Positions 58,619 to 64,000 of a stretch of 64,000 nt of DNA are shown in pieces. Position numbers and translations under genes: made by a program. The notes beneath the pieces were generated by a model, which was given only the letters and a program-made list of their open reading frames with translations, was not told where the DNA came from and made no database searches. The stretch lies in assembly GCA_040767925.1 (NCBI GenBank), contig JAXGNN010000001.1:62001-126000 (forward strand), written 5' to 3'. The stretch's first letter is position 1, and each line of letters begins with the position of its first letter. This DNA is from Phil1 sp040767925 (GTDB lineage: Bacteria > Bacillota > Clostridia > Christensenellales > CAG-138).

Positions 58619-59980
58619 ATGAAGAGATTACTTTGCTGTTTACTTGGAATAGCTCTGCTGCTTTCGCTGTTTACAGGCTGCGGCGGAGGGAAACCGGCTC
58701 CCATATCAGAAGGCGGCGCGGACGGGCTCTTATCTCATCTGATAGGCAGCAGCAATGAGGAATACCTGCTGACAGAGGATGCCGAGCTTGACCTGACGGA
58801 TGCTCACATATCATGCGACAGAACCGTGCTATTGCAGGAAGGCGTGACGCTTAAACTTATCGGTACGTTCACGCCCGGCGAGGGCTGCATCGCCGTTCGC
58901 GCAGGATACGAAGGCGGCGATAAGCCCATACTCGATCTTTCGGGGCTTACATTTGAGCTTGCTGCCACGCAGGAAGCGACGCTTTTTGAGATTCGAAGTG
59001 ATGTTGAACTTGTTGCGCCGCAGGCACAGGAACGGCTGTTTGTAGATACATCAGGCGATGAATGGACAAGCATCAAGTCGGTCATTCCGAAGAAAGATGA
59101 GCCTCAGGATAGTGAACCGCAGGATGACGGCCCGCAGGCAGATTACGGGGTTTCTACGCCGGAGGAGTTTTTACAGGTGTTCAGTGATTCGGGAATAGAC
59201 AGAATTGAACTTAATAATGATATCACCGTCGCATTCGGCGGCGCGGCGCTCATGCACGACGTATTCGTTGTCTGCAACGGACATGTGCTGACGCTTACGG
59301 GCGAGCTGAATATGAAGGGTGGCATTTTGGACATCGGGGAAAATCCCGACATTGAGACGTGCGGCACAGTCGACATATCGGGTTTGAAGGTGACGTACGA
59401 TACCGGAGCATATTCAGCCGACAGCGGCGACATCATTTTTATAGGCATGAGCTTTAAGAATATCATCGGCGAGCCCACGCTCGCAGAAGGCCTGCTATAT
59501 GAAATACCTGACAGCGGTGAACACGCTTCAATAAAGCCGAAAGAAGTGACGACGCCGGAACAGCATGAGGCAAAACTCGTTGAGGATATGACACAATATC
59601 TTTCAGGTACGGAAATTGAGGGCGGAGTAGGTATAAGTGCTGAATTCCTTGCGGACGGAGTGCTGGAGATCAACCTTGATAATCCTGTGATCGATCATGA
59701 GATAGGAGTCATGATTGACGGCGGCATGACGCTGATACTTACCGGCAGCGTGACCTTTGACGGCGGACTTTACGGCTTTGAACTGGCTCGTGACAGCAGC
59801 GGCACCGCAACGGTGGACATCACAGGGCTTGAAATCCACGGGACCGAGGCGCTGGACGATACAAAGTCGCCGGATATCTTTAAGATAACGGGCGACGGCG
59901 TCGATTTCATCTTTAATGAAGACGACCCACACATTGAGGTAAATATAAGCGATAATTTCTGGCTGCGGTATGTACAGTGA
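58619..59980 (+). CDS. Lipoprotein with beta-helix-like repeats (cargo gene 5)
   Basis: A 453-residue lipoprotein (lipobox LFTGCG). Two segments have the short-strand pattern of right-handed beta helices: ELDLTDAHISCDRTVLLQEG near 50-70 and LTLTGELNMKGGILDIGENP near 215-235. An acidic Gln/Pro/Asp linker (about 160-178) separates them. No catalytic motif seen. It ends the cargo operon; a hairpin lies 40 bases further on. Confidence 0.72.
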   Translation: MKRLLCCLLGIALLLSLFTGCGGGKPAPISEGGADGLLSHLIGSSNEEYLLTEDAELDLTDAHISCDRTVLLQEGVTLKLIGTFTPGEGCIAVRAGYEGGDKPILDLSGLTFELAATQEATLFEIRSDVELVAPQAQERLFVDTSGDEWTSIKSVIPKKDEPQDSEPQDDGPQADYGVSTPEEFLQVFSDSGIDRIELNNDITVAFGGAALMHDVFVVCNGHVLTLTGELNMKGGILDIGENPDIETCGTVDISGLKVTYDTGAYSADSGDIIFIGMSFKNIIGEPTLAEGLLYEIPDSGEHASIKPKEVTTPEQHEAKLVEDMTQYLSGTEIEGGVGISAEFLADGVLEINLDNPVIDHEIGVMIDGGMTLILTGSVTFDGGLYGFELARDSSGTATVDITGLEIHGTEALDDTKSPDIFKITGDGVDFIFNEDDPHIEVNISDNFWLRYVQ

Positions 59981-59996
59981 TGATTGAGAAATAGAA

Positions 59997-60440
59997 CTAA
60001 GCCCTGCTTATCAACAAATAAAGGGCGACGGTACACCTTCGTACCGCCGCCCTTACCTTTATCCGTATCAACTCACTGTCTACAATCTTTCTTGCCCGTT
60101 CTCGGATGCTGTTCATCCTGCCGACCCACTCCATCTGGTGTAAGGATTTCAGTTTCTCAGTCACGCCTTCATTCTCCGCCATCTCATATACTAACTGAGA
60201 AAACATCTCTTGCGCCTGTTGGTCAATCTCCGCAAGATGGTTGTTCAGCTTCCCGCTTGCAAGCAATTTTGCATATAGCCCTTTTCGGTGATTCTTTAGA
60301 TATTGTTTGCGTCGCTGTCCCCATACGCCGATGGACTTTACTTCGCTATCATCATCTGGAAGGTCGCCCCACGACAGATAATAGTCGCCGACCAATGTAT
60401 AGGGGATGCTTGTCCTTTTGTCAATGAACCTTGCTTTCAT
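59997..60440 (-). CDS. TnpV-family protein with altered C-terminus
   Basis: A 147-residue protein. SIPYTLVGDYYLSWGDLP, NHRKGLYAKLLASGKLNNHL and MEWVGRMNSIRERARKIVDSE match TnpV, a short transposon-encoded protein of clostridial elements. The usual protein ends soon after the last motif. Here about 20 extra residues (LIRIKVRAAVRRCTVALYLL) are read through a hairpin at 60021-60054, so the 3' end has probably been replaced by rearrangement. GGAGG lies six bases before 60440. Confidence 0.78.
   Translation of the reverse strand: MKARFIDKRTSIPYTLVGDYYLSWGDLPDDDSEVKSIGVWGQRRKQYLKNHRKGLYAKLLASGKLNNHLAEIDQQAQEMFSQLVYEMAENEGVTEKLKSLHQMEWVGRMNSIRERARKIVDSELIRIKVRAAVRRCTVALYLLISRA
60021..60054. terminator. 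Hairpin between cargo operon and tnpV
   Basis: 14-bp arms (60021-60034 with 60041-60054) with one mismatched or G-U position. It lies 41 bases after the last cargo gene on the plus strand and inside the 3' end of tnpV on the minus strand. Confidence 0.6.
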
Positions 60441-60502
60441 GTTCAGCCTCCAAAGATTGAATTTTGCCTGCAATCCAATCAATCCGGCTTTTTACAAAGG
60501 CC

Positions 60503-60551
60503 AAGGGAGGAACTTCGTTATGAAGTCCCTCCCTTCGGCGGTCTTTTCTTT
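60503..60551 (+). terminator. Hairpin with T-rich tail upstream of the MBL gene
   Basis: AAGGGAGG...CCTCCCTT arms (60503-60510 with 60528-60535) with an inner ACTTC/GAAGT stem, followed by TCTTTTCTTTTT. On the plus strand it would stop element transcription before the MBL gene. It lies near the presumed right end of the element. Confidence 0.55.
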
Positions 60552-60633
60552 TTCCCCTATCTGCACTGTTCGGGCAAAAGAAAAAGTGCATGCCGCCATA
60601 TTATGACGGCCTGCGGGAAAGAAGGATTCCCCC

Positions 60634-61335
60634 ATGCGAATCACCACCATCTCCCCGAGAAACACCATGTTTGCCTACCCGATGGATAAGGAGTACGACC
60701 TGAACCTCGGCCTTTTACTGGGCAACGTCCACGACTTCGTCATCGACACGGGCGTGGGCGGCGGCAGCGTGCAGCCTGTCTTGGACGCCCTCAAGGGCCG
60801 GAACAAGCCGCTCATCGTGGTCAACACCCACTGCCACTGGGATCACATCTGGGGCAACTGGGCGTTCAAGGGCGCCACCATTGTCTCACACCCGCTCTGC
60901 CGCGCGCTGGAGGACAAGCATTGGGACGCCGCTTATGAGGAATACAAGCAGGCGGCCGACGGGGAGGTGCATAAATGCCTGCCCAACCTGGTGTTTGAAA
61001 ACGAGCTTTATTTCCCGGAGGACGGCGTGCGCCTCTTTTTCGCGCCCGGCCACAGTGGGGACGACATCCACCTCTACGACGAGATCGACCGCGTGCTCTA
61101 CGCGGGCGACAACATCGGCGATACGGCGGCGTGCATCGTGCCCTATATCAACACGGACGCGGCGACCTTCGCGCGGGCCATTGAGATTTTCAAGAAATAC
61201 CCGTTCGAAGCGGCTATCTCCGGGCACAACAAGCCGCAGGGGCGGGACGTGCTCGCCCGGATGGAAGCCGCCCTGCCGGAGTGCTGGCGGCGTCAACTGG
61301 AGGAGTTCGGCCCGCCGGAGCCCTTCGAAGCATAG
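60634..61335 (+). CDS. MBL-fold metallo-hydrolase
   Basis: A 233-residue metallo-beta-lactamase-fold protein with the zinc motif HCHWDHIWG near 69-77, a second histidine in FFAPGHSGDDIHLY, an aspartate in LYAGDNIGDTA and the final histidine in ISGHNKPQGR. This is the glyoxalase II/RNase Z-like general hydrolase set; the substrate is unknown. The GC-rich codon use matches the chromosome, so it lies outside the element. AAGAAGGA precedes the ATG. Confidence 0.88.
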   Translation: MRITTISPRNTMFAYPMDKEYDLNLGLLLGNVHDFVIDTGVGGGSVQPVLDALKGRNKPLIVVNTHCHWDHIWGNWAFKGATIVSHPLCRALEDKHWDAAYEEYKQAADGEVHKCLPNLVFENELYFPEDGVRLFFAPGHSGDDIHLYDEIDRVLYAGDNIGDTAACIVPYINTDAATFARAIEIFKKYPFEAAISGHNKPQGRDVLARMEAALPECWRRQLEEFGPPEPFEA

Positions 61336-61391
61336 CGGTAGCGTCGCGTGGGAACGACTTCCCGCGTCCCGGCCATGTCAGCAGCCGCGGC

Positions 61392-62657
61392 TCACGAGTT
61401 CAGAAAAAGGTGTTTGTCCGCATAGTCCTCATACCGGATCACGAGGTCGTTGCCCCGCGAATCGAGCGCTTCCATGCGCGCGAACGCGGCGTTCACGTTT
61501 TGGATCATCCCTTCGAAGCTCCCGCCCTCGACGATCATATAGCCCGCGCGCGCCGTCGCGTTCTCCATCGCGGGGGCCGTGTCGCCTGCGCGGAAGAAGG
61601 AGCGCGCGTGCAGCACGCCGGGAAACCTCATGAGCTCCTCATCTGGCGTCACGCGCGCGATCACGCCCGGCTTAAAGAAGAAAAGCTGGGTGGAGACGAA
61701 GCGCCTGCGTTCCCTCACATCATAACCTTCGAGCAGGCGCGCGTCGCAACCGCCTTCGCGCGCGTAGTCGAGGAGCATCCCGAGAATGTCCACGCCCGAT
61801 ATGTGCGGCATCGTCAAATCCTCGTACGCGCCGCCGATGCGCGAGGCGATCTCATTGACCTTGATCCCCTCCGCGCCGACGAGATACTGGAAATAGATCG
61901 GCCCGTTTTTCAAGTTGAAAGCGCGCACGATGCGCTCCGTCAGATCCATGATCTCGTCATGACGGCTTTTTAAATGCACCGAGGGGAAGTTGTGGCACAG
62001 GCATACGCCGATATGTTCCGTCCCCTTGATCGTCACCCTGTCCACGACGGAAAGGACGGTCAAGCGCCCGTCGACAAGCCAGCCGTTTACCGTGATCTCG
62101 TCATTTTGATAGAATTCCTCCAGCAGAGCCCTGTCCTCCCGCGAAAACGAGAGCGTCTCCCCGATGCGTTTTTTCGCCTCTGCGGCGTCTTCGACGCGGA
62201 TCACACCCCTCTGCCCCTGGCTGTCCACGGGCTTGAGCACGGCGGGAAAGCGCACGCCCGAGAACCGCGCTTCGTCGAACGCGGCGTCGAGCAGCGCATA
62301 TTCGGGCGTGGGTATGCCGCGCTCGCGAAAGAGCGCCTTCATCACGCGCTTGTTGGTCACGGAAAGGGCGGTTTGCGCGTCGATGTAAAACGGAAGCTTC
62401 AGCGCCTCCGCCGCCTTCGCGGCCGTCAGGACGGGCTGGTCGGTCCCCATCGTCACGATTCCTTCGGCCCCGTGTTCGCGCGCGGCGTTTAAAACGCCCT
62501 CATGATCGAAGGTGCTGACGAGCGCGTGCGCGTCCGAAAGCGCGGCGCCCGGGCAATCCTTCAGATAATCGGCGAGGATCACATACTCCCCGCGTTCTTT
62601 GGCACGCTCTATGAGATTCAGCTGACAGCTCCCGCCGCCCAAAACCATGAGCCTCAT
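61392..62657 (-). CDS. ATP-grasp ligase
   Basis: A 421-residue ATP-grasp protein of the carbamoyl-phosphate-synthase-like group. A Rossmann-like N-terminus (RLMVLGGGSCQLNLIERAKE) precedes the ATP-grasp core (about 110-310) with FPAVLKPVDSQGQRGVIRV and the Mg-binding IKVNEIASRIGGAYED. The C-terminal third resembles the extra domain of PurK/L-amino-acid ligase types. It is coupled by a 4-base overlap to the GT2 gene, so it may add an amino acid or acyl group to a surface sugar. Confidence 0.85.
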   Translation of the reverse strand: MRLMVLGGGSCQLNLIERAKERGEYVILADYLKDCPGAALSDAHALVSTFDHEGVLNAAREHGAEGIVTMGTDQPVLTAAKAAEALKLPFYIDAQTALSVTNKRVMKALFRERGIPTPEYALLDAAFDEARFSGVRFPAVLKPVDSQGQRGVIRVEDAAEAKKRIGETLSFSREDRALLEEFYQNDEITVNGWLVDGRLTVLSVVDRVTIKGTEHIGVCLCHNFPSVHLKSRHDEIMDLTERIVRAFNLKNGPIYFQYLVGAEGIKVNEIASRIGGAYEDLTMPHISGVDILGMLLDYAREGGCDARLLEGYDVRERRRFVSTQLFFFKPGVIARVTPDEELMRFPGVLHARSFFRAGDTAPAMENATARAGYMIVEGGSFEGMIQNVNAAFARMEALDSRGNDLVIRYEDYADKHLFLNS

Positions 62658-63403
62658 TCCCCGCCCCCGTTCAGGATTCTTTTGATTTCATAGCACGGTC
62701 CGCGCTTTCTAAGGAACCCGAGCGCCGTCTTGGGCGCGTAATAGACGTACATATTCAAGAGGAGCGCAACAAGCCGCGCCGCGCGGTAGCCCGAGCGCGG
62801 CGCGGGCGCGTAGCGAAGCTCAACGCTTTTCGCGTTCCTCGTGTGCTTAAAGATCTCCAGCGAAATGTATGCGAAGCGCGTATCCGCGCGGATCACCTTT
62901 TCGACCAGCCCCCGCGCCATGATGCGGAAGCTGCACACGCGCACGTCCGCGGGTTTTTGGGAGATGCGATCGAAAAGCCTGTCCCGAAGGCGCGAACCGA
63001 ACGCGCGAAAGGCGCCCTTGTCCCTGTTTTGCGCCGCGCCGTACACCACGTCGTACCCTTTTTTCAATTCGTCGTACAGCGTGAGGATATCCGCGGGGTC
63101 CTGCTCGAGGTCGTCGTCGATGACGACGGCGCAGTTCCCCTTCGCGTGGCGAAGCCCGCACAGGATCGCGCTCTGCTGCCCAAAGTTGCCCTCGAGCAGT
63201 ATGCCCGTCACACGCGCGCGCTCCCGGCAAAGCCTCCCGATGAGCGCGGCGCTGCCGTCCGTGCTGCCGTCGTCCACGAGCACCACGGAATACTCCCTGA
63301 ATCTTCCCAGCGCGCGCTCCAGCCGGTCCACGAGCTCCGTAAGCGTTGCTTCGGCGTTATAGACCGGCACCACCGCGCATATGCTGTCGTCTATTTTCCG
63401 CAT
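62654..63403 (-). CDS. Family 2 glycosyltransferase (DPM/GtrB-like)
   Basis: A 249-residue GT-A enzyme. The nucleotide-sugar site is CAVVPVYNAEATLTELVDRL and VVLVDDGSTDGS, and the DxD-type metal motif lies in CAVVIDDDLEQDP. Similar enzymes move sugars to undecaprenyl phosphate, but no C-terminal TM pair is seen. The start at 63403 follows GGGAGG. It overlaps both neighbours (13 bases with the aminotransferase, 4 with the ATP-grasp gene), a tight operon. Confidence 0.88.
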   Translation of the reverse strand: MRKIDDSICAVVPVYNAEATLTELVDRLERALGRFREYSVVLVDDGSTDGSAALIGRLCRERARVTGILLEGNFGQQSAILCGLRHAKGNCAVVIDDDLEQDPADILTLYDELKKGYDVVYGAAQNRDKGAFRAFGSRLRDRLFDRISQKPADVRVCSFRIMARGLVEKVIRADTRFAYISLEIFKHTRNAKSVELRYAPAPRSGYRAARLVALLLNMYVYYAPKTALGFLRKRGPCYEIKRILNGGGE

Positions 63404-64000
63404 AGCGCCTCCCGCACGGCCTCCGTCACGGCGTCGCACTGCTCTATCGTCATCTCTGCGAACAGCGGCAGCCTTAAAAGCCGCCCGCATACGCTTGTTG
63501 TGACGGGCAAATCCTCGGGCGCGTACCCCAGCGCCCTCCCCATCGCAGACGCGTGCAGCGCCATATAGTGGAAGGCGCAGCCGATGCCCTTCCCCCTGAG
63601 ATGTCCCTGCACCCGGTCGCGTGTTCCTTCATCCTTCAGCAGGATATAAAACAGCTCGCAATTGTTCGCGTTATGCTCCGGTATCACGGGCAGCGTGAAG
63701 CCGAGGCGCTCCGCCATGCCGGAAAGCCGCTCGATATAGCGCAGATAGACGGCCTTGTGCCGAGCGACGATCTCCTCTTCGCGCTCGAGCTGGGCGCACA
63801 GCAGCGCCGCGTTCACTCCGCCCATCGCCACGTTCATGCCTGCTGCCCGCCAGGTGTACGCCCCGACCTCCCCGCGAAGGAACGCGGCCCTGTCCGTCCC
63901 GTTGTCGTAGATCGTTTGCGCCTTTTCGGCAAGCTTTGGATACCCTTTGCCGATCACGAGAAGCCCGCCCTCGTCCGCCGATATGTTCTTCGTGCGGTGG
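63391..64000 (-). CDS. DegT/DnrJ/EryC1-family sugar aminotransferase (WecE/RffA-like), 5' end outside window
   Basis: About 203 C-terminal residues are visible. At the window edge HRTKNISADEGGLLVI carries the PLP lysine in TKN, as in dTDP-4-amino-4,6-dideoxygalactose transaminases. Later WRAAGMNVAMGGVNAALLCA and GIGCAFHYMALHASAMGRA fit the family. With the GT2 and ATP-grasp genes it suggests synthesis of an amino-dideoxy sugar for a glycan, presumably continuing past the window. Confidence 0.85.
   Translation of the reverse strand, partial: HRTKNISADEGGLLVIGKGYPKLAEKAQTIYDNGTDRAAFLRGEVGAYTWRAAGMNVAMGGVNAALLCAQLEREEEIVARHKAVYLRYIERLSGMAERLGFTLPVIPEHNANNCELFYILLKDEGTRDRVQGHLRGKGIGCAFHYMALHASAMGRALGYAPEDLPVTTSVCGRLLRLPLFAEMTIEQCDAVTEAVREALCGK

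Larger units (their letters stand above)
43690..60600. mobile_element. Integrated mobilizable element with serine recombinase (ends approximate)
   Basis: From the large serine recombinase (43737) to TnpV (60440) the genes are a mobile-element set: recombinase, TnpW, relaxase, MobC, candidate oriT, ParM-like protein, small accessory proteins, and exported cargo. The stretch is visibly less GC-rich than both flanks and lies between tRNA-Leu and an MBL-fold gene. No conjugation ATPase or channel genes are present. I could not identify the attachment core; the ends are placed between genes. Confidence 0.7.

Overview
The window looks like chromosomal DNA of a GC-rich, endospore-forming member of the Clostridia. 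The grounds are the complete sporulation sigma factor sigK, the spore protein gene tlp, RNase J, YlbF, VanW-family and PadR/HAAS genes, AGGAGG-type ribosome binding sites and many good sigma-A promoters. Finer placement (Christensenellales- or Oscillospirales-like) would be a guess. The contig starts inside an FAD oxidoreductase gene and ends inside a sugar aminotransferase gene.

Layout. 1-8.8 kb: FAD oxidoreductase, the Ku/LigD end-joining pair, a PstS-like lipoprotein with a THEP1-type NTPase, and a PadR-HAAS-DUF4097 operon. 8.9-14 kb: large-subunit catalase, tlp, two short plus-strand genes (one a Cys/Arg-rich peptide with a sigma-K-like promoter), a frameshifted tautomerase, a kinase fragment, a PNPOx-fold protein, a DUF6273 protein and tRNA-Asn. 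14-33 kb: mostly housekeeping genes (PAP2, CarD, TtcA-like, two VanW proteins, PanT/CoaW, S41 protease, aminotransferase, RNase J-YlbF-MltG-SigK, EF-P). 33-43.5 kb: a Ser/Thr kinase with a tetratricopeptide-like exterior, a LytTR regulator with an abnormal receiver domain, then a leftward operon headed by two tandem c-di-GMP-I riboswitches. That operon encodes a TasA/camelysin-like protein, two more exported proteins, a SipW-type signal peptidase, an ABC ATPase without a Walker A motif, and a membrane protein whose C-terminus resembles an inactive SipW. Two lipoproteins (SIMPL, DUF4349) follow upstream.

43.7-60.5 kb: a mobilizable integrated element downstream of tRNA-Leu. It carries a large serine recombinase, TnpW, relaxase, MobC, a hairpin cluster that fits an oriT, a ParM-like protein with its partner, an HTH protein, a 12-TM LuxR regulator, an IS3-family insertion, a five-gene exported/lipoprotein cargo operon and TnpV. 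No type IV secretion genes are visible, so it probably depends on a helper. 60.6-64 kb: an MBL-fold hydrolase and the start of a surface-sugar cluster (ATP-grasp, GT2, WecE-like).

The strongest candidate for an undescribed system is the 36.4-41.4 kb operon. Cyclic-di-GMP sensing appears tied to a SipW-processed extracellular protein and to a transporter-like complex in which both the ATPase and the peptidase-like domain have lost catalytic residues.
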